Positions 1 to 6,217 of a stretch of DNA of 12,470 nt are shown one piece after another. Within the stretch, counting starts at the first letter, position 1, and every line of letters starts with the position of its first letter. The stretch spans positions 1-12,470 of the forward strand of contig JAUVCU010000017.1 of NCBI GenBank assembly GCA_030590715.1. Direction: 5' to 3'. The notes below the pieces were generated by a model, which had not been told where the DNA came from, ran no database searches, and worked only from the letters and a program-made list of their open reading frames with translations. The position numbers and the translations under genes are program-made. This DNA comes from Lentisphaeria bacterium (lineage in GTDB: Bacteria; Verrucomicrobiota; Lentisphaeria; Victivallales; JAUVCU01).

Positions 1-45
1 GAGTACAAACAGGATAATTCACCTGTCGGCTACAAGTACGTATAA
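1..45 (+). CDS. Possible 3' end of an upstream gene (partial)
   Basis: Frame 1 is open from the window edge and closes with TAA at 43-45, giving a tail that ends SPVGYKYV. It precedes modA by about 120 bases in the same direction. Fourteen codons are too few to name a family, and an open frame this short can occur by chance. The call rests on position and plausible amino-acid content only. Confidence 0.3.
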   Translation, partial: EYKQDNSPVGYKYV

Positions 46-57
46 AGTAAATATTTG

Positions 58-82
58 ACCACTATTAGTATTCATTAGTGGT
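58..82 (+). terminator. Inverted repeat upstream of modA, weak terminator or operator candidate
   Basis: ACCACTA (58-64) is repeated inverted as TAGTGGT (76-82) around an 11-base AT-rich loop. The stem is short and AT-rich, and no clean T-run follows, so intrinsic termination would be weak. It could instead be an operator for modABC. I do not recognise a classic ModE box here. Confidence 0.25.
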
Positions 83-166
83 TAAAATAATAATTTGTAC
101 CGAAATTTAATTCTTCAAATTCAGTTATAGGTTTGATAAGGAACTAAATCAGGGTCATCTCTTAGT

Positions 167-946
167 ATGAGAATAATAAAAAATAATTTGTGGTTGTTGC
201 TGGCGGGAATGAGCCTTTTCCTTTTTTCCTGCTCAAAAAGAAGTGAAAAGTCAATAACGGTGTTTGCGGCGTCAAGTATGACAGACGTTGTATCCGAAAT
301 AGCGATGATGTATCAGGATCAAAACGGCGTGAAAGTAAATGTCAACTTTGCTTCTTCGGGAAACCTCGCGCGCCAGATCAATTCTGGCGCACAAGCTGAT
401 ATTTTTATGTCGGCTTCATCTAAATGGATCTCATACGTAATTGAAAATGGATTGGCTGACAAAGAAATGAGCCGGAGATTAATGAGTAATCGCTTAGTTT
501 TGGTTGCTCCTTTGGATTCGAAAATAACAGCAGACCAATTGTTTTCTGAAATTAGTATTCCTGAGGTCTTAAAAGGACGATTCTCTATCGGGGATCCCGC
601 ACATGTACCGGTTGGGGCCTACGCTAAAGAGGCGTTGGTAAGTTCTGGGCTCTACGATACATTGAGCAATCGCTTGCTGCTCGGGCAAAACACTCGAGCA
701 ACATTAATGACGGTGGAACTCGGCGAAACTGAGTTGGGGATTGTGTATCGTACTGATGCTCTTAAATCTAAAAAGGTAAAAGTGATTGCACAAATTCCCA
801 CCGAATTGCATCAACCGATTCTATATGAATATCTTTTTTGTAAAAATGGCAAATCAAATGCCGTTAACTTTTTTGATTTTCTAAAAAGTGAAAGAGCGAA
901 GAATATTTACAGCAAATATGGATTTATACCTATAGATGATGAGTGA
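167..946 (+). CDS. modA: ModA, molybdate ABC transporter substrate-binding lipoprotein
   Basis: This is the extracytoplasmic molybdate-binding subunit of the ModABC importer. The N-terminus has MRIIKNN, a hydrophobic stretch (residues 8-20) and a lipobox LFSC with Cys22, so it is probably a membrane-anchored lipoprotein. The mature part begins with the ModA hallmark ITVFAASSMTDV, then FASSGNLARQI and GAQADIFMSAS, which in this family contribute the oxyanion-binding serines. The later PVGAYAKEAL and LGIVYRTDA segments are also typical. At 259 aa it is of normal family length. The ATG start keeps the signal sequence intact, although the nearest purine run (AGGG, 151-154) is rather distant. The end overlaps modB by 11 bases, implying co-translation. 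Molybdate uptake next to nif genes fits supply for the Mo-nitrogenase cofactor. Tungstate binding is an alternative that sequence alone cannot exclude. Confidence 0.93.
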   Translation: MRIIKNNLWLLLAGMSLFLFSCSKRSEKSITVFAASSMTDVVSEIAMMYQDQNGVKVNVNFASSGNLARQINSGAQADIFMSASSKWISYVIENGLADKEMSRRLMSNRLVLVAPLDSKITADQLFSEISIPEVLKGRFSIGDPAHVPVGAYAKEALVSSGLYDTLSNRLLLGQNTRATLMTVELGETELGIVYRTDALKSKKVKVIAQIPTELHQPILYEYLFCKNGKSNAVNFFDFLKSERAKNIYSKYGFIPIDDE

Positions 947-1631
947 CGTCGAAATCGAAGTAATCGTTTTGTCGCTGAAAGTTGCGACGTTGAGCACTGT
1001 TATCAGTTTACCTTTTGCCGTGGCTATTGGCTGGCTGCTGGCGCGAAAAGAATTCGTTGGCAAAACATTTCTCGATGGAATCTTACACCTGCCTCTCGTT
1101 TTACCTCCTGTCATTACCGGATATCTTCTGTTGCTCGTTTTTGGAACGCGTGGCTTTGTCGGACAATTCCTTTTTGAAACATTTGGCATTCGCCTCGCAT
1201 TCGCTTTTCCTGCAACCGTTATGGCGTCAATTATTGTTTCTTTTCCGTTGGTTATCAGATCGGTTCGACTGGCTATCGAGATGGTTGATCCCGGCCTTGA
1301 ACAAGCAGCTCAGACCCTCGGCGCAAATAAATTCATCAGCTTCTTTACGGTGACCTTTCCACTCGCATTACCAGGTGTAATTGGCGGAGCAGTTATCTGT
1401 TTTGCTCGAAGTCTTGGTGAGTTTGGCGCGACAATAACCTTTGCTGGAAATATTGCCGGTGAAACGCAAACATTACCGCTGGCAGTTTATTCGTATATGC
1501 AGGTTCCCGGAAAAGAAAGCAACGCCATGTGGCTCGTTTTAATAACGGTGATCATATCTTTTGCCGCTTTGGCATCGTCGGCGTGGCTCGTTAAAAAATC
1601 GAAAAAACGATTGGGAGGACGCGCAAAATGA
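936..1631 (+). CDS. modB: ModB, molybdate ABC transporter permease
   Basis: This inner-membrane permease forms the molybdate channel. Several hydrophobic segments are visible (about residues 10-35, 47-70, 85-110, 140-160 and 195-220), which fits the five- to six-helix ModB/CysT fold. The cytoplasmic EAA loop that docks on the ATPase reads EQAAQTLGANKFISFF, followed by VTFPLALPGVIGG. SLGEFGATITFAGN is a strongly conserved ModB stretch. Length 231 aa is normal. ATG codons lie at 936 and 939. No good Shine-Dalgarno precedes them, and the gene starts inside the end of modA, so translational coupling is likely. The end overlaps modC in an ATGA arrangement. Confidence 0.95.
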   Translation: MMSDVEIEVIVLSLKVATLSTVISLPFAVAIGWLLARKEFVGKTFLDGILHLPLVLPPVITGYLLLLVFGTRGFVGQFLFETFGIRLAFAFPATVMASIIVSFPLVIRSVRLAIEMVDPGLEQAAQTLGANKFISFFTVTFPLALPGVIGGAVICFARSLGEFGATITFAGNIAGETQTLPLAVYSYMQVPGKESNAMWLVLITVIISFAALASSAWLVKKSKKRLGGRAK

Positions 1632-2719
1632 GTATTATTGCAGATCTTCAACTGGAACGAGGTGATTTTCAACTCAAGATTAATTGTGAGTTGGATGGAG
1701 GAGCTACGGGAGTTTATGGACCTTCAGGCGCGGGGAAAACAACACTTCTTCATCTTATTTGCGGCTTGATAAAACCAGATTCGGGAAAACTCGTTGTAAA
1801 CGGTAAAACATTTGTCGACACGGAACAAAATATTTTTGTTCCGGCTCATAAAAGAAATATTGGTGTCGTATTTCAGGAAGGGCGTTTATTTCCACATTTG
1901 AACGTGAAAAAGAACCTCGAATACGGACTTAAATTTCGTCAAAAAAAGAACTCTAAAGTAAATCTTAAAACAGTTGTCGAAATACTGGAGATAGAGCATT
2001 TACTCGACCGCGAACCGCATATGCTTTCCGGTGGCGAAAAACAGCGCGTTGCAATTGGTCGAACGCTGTTAACGTCGCCGCAACTTTTGCTTTTGGATGA
2101 GCCTTTTTCTGCTGTCGATGTGGGGCTTCGTCAACAAATAATTCCTTATATTCGCATAATTCACCAGGAGTTGAATATTCCGATGCTGATTATCAGTCAC
2201 GATCTACCGGATATTCAGCAACTGACAGATAAGCTTCTTTTAATAGAAAATGGTACAGTCGCAGGAAATGGAACTATTCACGATCTGATTCGAAATCAAA
2301 GCCTCATTTCAATGATGCGCGGTGCCGGTTTGGTAAATGTTCTGGAACTTAAAGTCGTTGGACCAATTAACGATGAATTAACACTTTTATCTGATCCAGA
2401 AAATGGATTTTTGCCGGTTATCGAAGCTCCCTATTTAGGCGTTGCTGAAGGTGGTGATAGCGCGACTATCTCGATTTCCCCTGAAGACATTTCTCTTTCA
2501 CTGTCGAAGGTGGATGGGATCTCTATATGTAATCAAATTGTCGGAACGGTGAAAGCTATTATTGAAACGCCACATCAGATACTTTGCCAGATCGATATTG
2601 GCAAAGAAATTATTGTTGAGATTTCTCAAAAATCTAAGCGATCACTTGCTCTTGAAGAGGGAAAAGAAATTTTTGTCCTGTTCAAAAAACAATCCATCCG
2701 CATTCATTCAACGCAATAG
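1628..2719 (+). CDS. modC: ModC, molybdate ABC transporter ATP-binding protein
   Basis: This cytoplasmic ATPase powers molybdate import. The Walker A motif is GPSGAGKT (residues 31-38), the ABC signature is LSGGEKQR, and Walker B is LLLLDEP followed by the switch motif LIISHD. The C-terminal part (about 290-360, with VGTVKAIIETPHQILCQIDIG) matches a MOP/TOBE domain, which binds molybdate in ModC. This distinguishes it from generic ABC ATPases, and 363 aa is the expected length. GGGAGG at 1613-1618 is the ribosome site, and the ATG overlaps the modB stop. It is the last gene of the modABC operon. Confidence 0.96.
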   Translation: MSIIADLQLERGDFQLKINCELDGGATGVYGPSGAGKTTLLHLICGLIKPDSGKLVVNGKTFVDTEQNIFVPAHKRNIGVVFQEGRLFPHLNVKKNLEYGLKFRQKKNSKVNLKTVVEILEIEHLLDREPHMLSGGEKQRVAIGRTLLTSPQLLLLDEPFSAVDVGLRQQIIPYIRIIHQELNIPMLIISHDLPDIQQLTDKLLLIENGTVAGNGTIHDLIRNQSLISMMRGAGLVNVLELKVVGPINDELTLLSDPENGFLPVIEAPYLGVAEGGDSATISISPEDISLSLSKVDGISICNQIVGTVKAIIETPHQILCQIDIGKEIIVEISQKSKRSLALEEGKEIFVLFKKQSIRIHSTQ

Positions 2720-2724
2720 ACCTG

Positions 2725-2742
2725 GATGGACGCTCGTCCATC
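2725..2742 (+). terminator. GC-rich hairpin just after modC, possible terminator
   Basis: GATGGACG (2725-2732) and CGTCCATC (2735-2742) form a perfect palindromic stem starting 6 bases after the modC stop at 2717-2719. The tight loop means only about 6-7 pairs would form. No T-run follows, so a factor-independent terminator is doubtful. A 3'-end stabilising or Rho-related role is equally possible. Confidence 0.35.
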
Positions 2743-2904
2743 GCTCGCCCGATATCTGTCATAAACCAAAATCATGTGATGTAGGTACGTCTCATAGTGC
2801 TTTATTTAATCGACCTTCTCTTTGTGAAATATATTTCCCTTTCTAGCCTCCTATGAAATGATTGTCATACCTCCAAACCTTCTCTCTAAATTGCAGTTAG
2901 TCAT
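2743..2904. other. Intergenic stretch with no recognised element
   Basis: Between the modC hairpin and the 2905-2920 motif I see no coding frame with a ribosome site and no RNA gene. I also find no exact TGT-N10-ACA NifA enhancer. One near miss starts with TGT at 2863 but ends AAC. The stretch is pyrimidine-rich around 2815-2890 (TTTCCCTTTCT, TTCTCTCT). Confidence 0.5.
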
Positions 2905-2920
2905 TGTTTGTTTATAACAA
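2905..2920 (+). promoter_or_regulatory. TGT-N9-ACA / TTGTT-TAT-AACAA palindrome, possible activator site
   Basis: TGT (2905-2907) and ACA (2917-2919) are separated by 9 bases. That is one short of the TGT-N10-ACA spacing known for NifA upstream activating sequences. The same bases contain TTGTT/AACAA (2908-2920) around TAT. It lies about 30 bases before the sigma-54 promoter, closer than most NifA sites. This is a weak candidate, supported only by its location and dyad. Confidence 0.25.
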
Positions 2921-2946
2921 GGAGGTTATGAATTGAAGTTCTTCCT

Positions 2947-2962
2947 TGGCATACCTGTTGCT
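2947..2962 (+). promoter_or_regulatory. Sigma-54 (-24/-12) promoter for the five-gene nif-associated operon
   Basis: TGGCATACCTGTTGCT matches the sigma-54 consensus TGGCAC-N5-TTGCW with one deviation, T for C at the sixth base. The invariant GG (2948-2949) and GC (2960-2961) have the required spacing. Initiation would be near 2973, leaving a leader of about 70 bases before the ATG at 3044. The promoter needs an AAA+ activator, and NifA is encoded 3 kb downstream. Confidence 0.88.
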
Positions 2963-3043
2963 TTATCGTTTATCAGTTGCATCACAAAGATGTTTTTTGT
3001 AGGAGTGCATTCTGATAACGAAATGTAGCAGGAGGAAATAAGA

Positions 3044-3973
3044 ATGACGACGGTAACAACAAAGTACGGAGTCTTCACAGATGTAACGAGCTTGGGTATG
3101 CATTATGACGGTACTCCGGAGAGCTTCAATATTCATAGTCCTTATGAGATCAAAACGCAGGCTGGTGTTTTAAGCCCTCTGTATTCTGTTGAGGATATGG
3201 GGCGCCGTAAAATGGCTCCTTTGTATTTATATGAAAATGGAACCGTAAAAAACATTTCCCTTCAAGGGCAATCACTGGTTGATACATCGCTCGGCGCACT
3301 TCCTGCTGAAAAGCTAACTTTTTATGAAAATGGTGCGGTTAAAAGAGTTTTTCCTTTAAACGGGAGGTTATCCGGTTTCTGGACAGAAAAGAATGAGACC
3401 AAACTAGCCGAAGAGATAGATCTTCAGACTCCAGTGGGAATAGTTCCTGTAAAGCCGATAAGTATTTTATTTTATGATAGTTGTGAGCTACGAAGTATTA
3501 CCTTTTGGCCGGAAGAGGTTGTCAGGCTTAATACTCCTCTTGGAAAATGTAATGCGCGTGTTGGAGTCTCCTTTTACAAAAGCGGCGCAATGCGCTCATT
3601 TGAACCCGCAAAACCGACAATGCTAGAAACACCTATTGGCTTTGTCGAAGCATTTGATCCCGACCCCGAAGGAATTTACGGTGATATCAATTCGGTACAA
3701 TTTCATGAAGATGGACGTTTAAAGTCGGTATTGACTGCGAACACCCAAATTTCTGTGATCGATAAAAGTGGAAACGGGCAAAACTATGCTCCGACAAAGC
3801 GTCGCGGATACTGCAGTGATTTGGTTCTGGAAACGGTTCCAATGCTAATCGAATTTGATAATGATAAGGTGCGTTTCAACAACAGTAAACGCGACGAATT
3901 TAGTTACAGTTATTTTATGTTTAAGGCAAGTGTTTTCGGCTTTGTCACACGTGCTGTTGAATACGCCTGTTAA
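3044..3973 (+). CDS. Nif-associated repeat protein with MORN-like units, function unknown
   Basis: I do not recognise a named family. The protein is soluble-looking with no signal peptide. It is built from about five repeats, each pairing a T-x-x-G turn with a downstream F-Y-x-x-G-x-hydrophobic-K/R strand. The turns are TQAG (38-41), TSLG (81-84), TPVG (129-132), TPLG (164-167) and TPIG (196-199). The strands are LYENGTVKN, FYENGAVKR, FYDSCELRS, FYKSGAMRS and FHEDGRLKS. The strands resemble MORN_2-type repeats, which suggests a beta-rich scaffold. The C-terminal part (240-309) is non-repetitive and ends YAC. AGGAGG at 3030-3035 is a strong ribosome site for this ATG. It is the first gene after the sigma-54 promoter and sits 15 bases before a NifX-family gene, so a role in nitrogen fixation or cofactor handling is inferred from context only. 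Confidence 0.85.
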   Translation: MTTVTTKYGVFTDVTSLGMHYDGTPESFNIHSPYEIKTQAGVLSPLYSVEDMGRRKMAPLYLYENGTVKNISLQGQSLVDTSLGALPAEKLTFYENGAVKRVFPLNGRLSGFWTEKNETKLAEEIDLQTPVGIVPVKPISILFYDSCELRSITFWPEEVVRLNTPLGKCNARVGVSFYKSGAMRSFEPAKPTMLETPIGFVEAFDPDPEGIYGDINSVQFHEDGRLKSVLTANTQISVIDKSGNGQNYAPTKRRGYCSDLVLETVPMLIEFDNDKVRFNNSKRDEFSYSYFMFKASVFGFVTRAVEYAC

Positions 3974-3988
3974 AAAAGGAGTTTTGTG

Positions 3989-4390
3989 ATGAAAGTATGT
4001 GTACCTGTTTCGGCCTATGAAGGGTTACAAAGTCCCGTAAATAAGGATTTTGAGACGACGACTAAATATATTTTATGCAGTACTGATAGTGATGAATTAT
4101 CTGAAGTAAACGATCAGGATATGCAGGATGTATTTGGCGACCCAGATCCTTTGAAATATTTATTAGAACATAATGTCGATGCAATAATTACGTCTTCTAT
4201 GCGGCCTGCATCGCGAGTGGTACTACAGCGCCGAACGGATATTTCCGTTTTCAAAGGAAGCGGGACTGTCGCAGATGTTTTAAGTAAAATTCGAAATCGT
4301 CAGTTACCTGAAATCGGTATTGATGGCCTGGAGTTTTCTATGGCCTGTTCTGGTGGTTGTTCTAGCTGCGAAAGTACAACATGTAAATAG
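3989..4390 (+). CDS. NifX/NafY-family (dinitrogenase Fe-Mo cofactor domain) protein with Cys-rich tail
   Basis: This 133-aa protein fits the small domain shared by NifX, NafY and the NifB C-terminus, which binds FeMo-co or its precursors. It opens MKVCVPV, the usual first strand. NVDAIITSS (62-70) is the second, and a gly-rich GSGTVADVLSKI (90-101) closes the fold. The usual HFG-type metal-binding segment is replaced by VNKDFETTTKY. The tail carries Cys120, Cys124, Cys127 and Cys132 (CSGGCSSCESTTC), a plausible metal or Fe-S ligand set. A GTG at 3986 is also in frame. I prefer ATG 3989 because GGAG (3978-3981) is then 7 bases away and the protein starts at the conserved MKV. It follows the repeat-protein gene closely, in the same predicted operon. 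Confidence 0.85.
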   Translation: MKVCVPVSAYEGLQSPVNKDFETTTKYILCSTDSDELSEVNDQDMQDVFGDPDPLKYLLEHNVDAIITSSMRPASRVVLQRRTDISVFKGSGTVADVLSKIRNRQLPEIGIDGLEFSMACSGGCSSCESTTCK

Positions 4391-4401
4391 AGAGGTGAAT
4401 T

Positions 4402-4857
4402 GTGCGCGATGGATTTGAGCCAGTGGAAGAGCCTGACGAGTCAGAGGATTGGGCAAATAAACAGTTTTCGAAAGTCCTTAATTATCTTAGTGAAGCAAAA
4501 TTACGATACGCCGGTGTTGTCTTTTTGAAGTGGTTAGCTGTACCACATGTTTCCTTATGGAAAACACAGCACACCGGTGACGAAAAAGGTTTTATCTGGA
4601 TTATGCACAACGAGTTTAAAACCGATCATATTATTGATCGTGAGATGGATTCAGAACGGCAAGCATTGGCTTATTTTGGCGTTCTCTGGCAGAAGCAGGG
4701 AATGGCAATAATGGAGTCATATAAAGACCGTGAGAAAGATGATGCATATGCCGATGCGGATACCTTATTCAGAAATGGCCGGGCTTTTTTAGGAATTGCC
4801 GATGATGAGGATTTATGGCAGGGAATTGATGTGAATGAAGAATTAATGGAAGCATGA
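4402..4857 (+). CDS. DUF4826-like protein, function unknown
   Basis: This is an acidic 151-aa protein. Its central part (WANKQFSKVLNYLSE, then VPHVSLWKT, then GFIWIMHNEFKTDHI, then RQALAYFGVLWQKQG) recalls the small DUF4826 family, in which a W-x-I-x-G-D-L-P-T-D-like segment follows a V-x-x-W strand. The family match is from memory and not tested. It starts with GTG (4402), preceded by AGAGGTG (4391-4397). The only nearby ATG (4409) is out of frame. It lies 11 bases after the NifX-like gene and 3 bases before the next gene, so it is clearly co-transcribed. No membrane segment, signal peptide or Cys cluster is visible. Its role is unknown. Confidence 0.8.
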   Translation: MRDGFEPVEEPDESEDWANKQFSKVLNYLSEAKLRYAGVVFLKWLAVPHVSLWKTQHTGDEKGFIWIMHNEFKTDHIIDREMDSERQALAYFGVLWQKQGMAIMESYKDREKDDAYADADTLFRNGRAFLGIADDEDLWQGIDVNEELMEA

Positions 4858-4860
4858 ATT

Positions 4861-5610
4861 ATGGAAAATAATTATACAATTGAGTCACATACAATCGGTT
4901 CAGCAGAGCACTTTCTCCTTCTAAATAATGGCGAGCCTGTATTGACTCCAGGAGAAGAATTTATTGTTCACAAAAATAAGGCTCTTATCGAAATAATTAT
5001 CAAAGAATTAAATGCCTATGGTGAAGGAACGCTCGATCAGCTGACTATCTATTCAATGTTCTGCATGATGAAAGATTATATAGAGGCTGGCATTACATCA
5101 TTTGATAATAATATTGAATCGTTGCTTCTTGAGGATCCATCACTCACTCGTTCAATAGAAATGGAAGCTGATAATCCTGTTTCGTTCGGATCACGGGTTG
5201 TATCTTCTTATTTACTCAAAAATGGACTAGATGATTTTTCTCTGCCTATGATAAATGATTATGCGGAGTTGAAAGAAACAGTTAAAACCACCGGCGAGGT
5301 TCCATTTAAAAAAATTGTAGAATTTGTTTCTGCAACGTACTCCGCTATGACCGATTACCAAAAATGTGTTGTGGTGCATACTTTGAATATCGACGACGTT
5401 TTCCTTTTGGGAATTATTCTTGCTGATAAAAAATGTGACTCGTCAGAATATGCCTACGAAATTAATACCAAGCACAATTTAAATCAGGTGATGCTCCGCG
5501 ACTTAGATTTTAAAGAGCAAAAGATACGCTACGATCGCTACAGTGCGAGCGGGGCTCTTTTTGAGAAATTTATACAGTTAAACGAGGAGATTTCCGGTGA
5601 AGCCTGTTAG
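4861..5610 (+). CDS. Unknown protein with ATP12-chaperone-like layout
   Basis: No certain family. The order of conserved features resembles the F1-ATPase assembly chaperone ATP12. Residues 18-75 (FLLLNNGEPVLTP, then ALIEIIIKELNAYGEG, then LTIYSMFCMMKDYIE) parallel the ATP12 pattern of LDGRPV-TP, an LA-x-x-I-x-EW helix with A-x-G-E, and the MPL-T-R-LAN-AID segment. Residues 150-240 (VFLLGIILADKKCDSSEYAYEI, then HNLNQVMLRDLD; the latter roughly where ATP12 has its D-E-x-x-Q) parallel the C-terminal helical domain. The diagnostic DLLCYR and WDPLL motifs are not visible, so any relationship is distant. The length of 249 aa is compatible. It starts 3 bases after the preceding stop, with only a weak ribosome site, and overlaps the next gene by 14 bases. 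I infer possible assembly-factor activity for a nif protein. Confidence 0.85.
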   Translation: MENNYTIESHTIGSAEHFLLLNNGEPVLTPGEEFIVHKNKALIEIIIKELNAYGEGTLDQLTIYSMFCMMKDYIEAGITSFDNNIESLLLEDPSLTRSIEMEADNPVSFGSRVVSSYLLKNGLDDFSLPMINDYAELKETVKTTGEVPFKKIVEFVSATYSAMTDYQKCVVVHTLNIDDVFLLGIILADKKCDSSEYAYEINTKHNLNQVMLRDLDFKEQKIRYDRYSASGALFEKFIQLNEEISGEAC

Positions 5611-6049
5611 TGAAATGCCCATTGAAGAAGTAAATATTCTTTGCGTTATGCCTCTTGTTATATTTTATGCATTGACCTGCGAGGCTGAAGAAGATATTAC
5701 TATTTCCCCATTTACAATAATAAAATCTATTGAACATGGACTTGCCGGTCGTTGCCAAAACTCAATTGAATTGATTGATCATTTTAAATCAAATTTAGAC
5801 GGCTTCTTCAGCTTCTATAAAGATAATTTTCCTAGCCCTGATGCAGATAAGCTCGCAGCTCATATTGTACTGGCGAAAGCTCTTATCAATAGGCGAAAGA
5901 TGTTTGTGCTTGGTGGTTATTTATCTGCACTTATCGAGTTTACGGAATACGTCGCCAGTGGTAAACCTTTTGCAGGCGCTGCTAAAATCGTTGATTCTAC
6001 TTCATTACAACGGGGGAAACGTTCAATCATCGAGGCATTAAATAGATAA
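5597..6049 (+). CDS. Unknown 150-aa protein, last gene of the sigma-54 operon
   Basis: I do not recognise a family. The start is GTG at 5597, inside the end of the previous gene. GAGGAG at 5584-5589 lies 7 bases upstream, which makes this start convincing. Residues 13-30 are hydrophobic (VNILCVMPLVIFYALTC) but embedded near acidic residues, so a membrane anchor is uncertain. The rest looks helical (FTIIKSIEHGLA, AAHIVLAKALINRR, LGGYLSALIEFTEYVASG) and the C-terminus is basic (RGKRSIIEALNR). The 14-base overlap suggests production in fixed ratio with the ATP12-like protein, and the two might form a complex. Confidence 0.8.
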   Translation: MKPVSEMPIEEVNILCVMPLVIFYALTCEAEEDITISPFTIIKSIEHGLAGRCQNSIELIDHFKSNLDGFFSFYKDNFPSPDADKLAAHIVLAKALINRRKMFVLGGYLSALIEFTEYVASGKPFAGAAKIVDSTSLQRGKRSIIEALNR

Positions 6050-6155
6050 AATTGTAGCTGTTTTGGAAGTGTTTCTTACAAAAATGTGGATGATGTTATT
6101 TATGTGTTCTTATGTAACTCTCTTATAAACAACTGGATAGCTTTTTTGTGGAAGG

Positions 6156-6171
6156 TGGCATGTGAAATGCT
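6156..6171 (+). promoter_or_regulatory. Sigma-54 (-24/-12) promoter for nifA
   Basis: TGGCATGTGAAATGCT has GG at 6157-6158 and GC at 6169-6170 with the exact sigma-54 spacing. It differs from consensus at the sixth base and in ATGC for TTGC. Initiation is expected near 6182, about 36 bases before the nifA ATG. It is almost the same sequence as the nifB promoter (TGGCATGTGTAGTGCT). No exact TGT-N10-ACA or NtrC-type dyad was found in 6050-6155, so the activator (NifA itself or an NtrC-type protein) is open. Confidence 0.8.
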
Positions 6172-6217
6172 AGCTCAATAGCCAAACTATTAAAAGCTGA
6201 ATAAGCAGGATGGAGTT

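Noticed and set aside
1..166. ModE operator or sigma-54 promoter before modA
   Set aside because: I found neither the ModE dyad pattern nor a TGGC-N8-TTGC element. Only a weak inverted repeat is present.
881..1189. 102-codon minus-strand frame opposite modA/modB
   Set aside because: It lies entirely within well-supported transporter genes and its residues look like antisense of membrane segments.
2562..2846. 94-codon plus-strand frame at the modC end
   Set aside because: It is out of frame inside the MOP domain of modC and extends into the intergenic region without domain content.
2922..2933. Strong ribosome site AGGAGG followed by ATG AAT TGA
   Set aside because: It encodes only Met-Asn and lies upstream of the predicted sigma-54 start site, so it would not be in that transcript. 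Probably chance.
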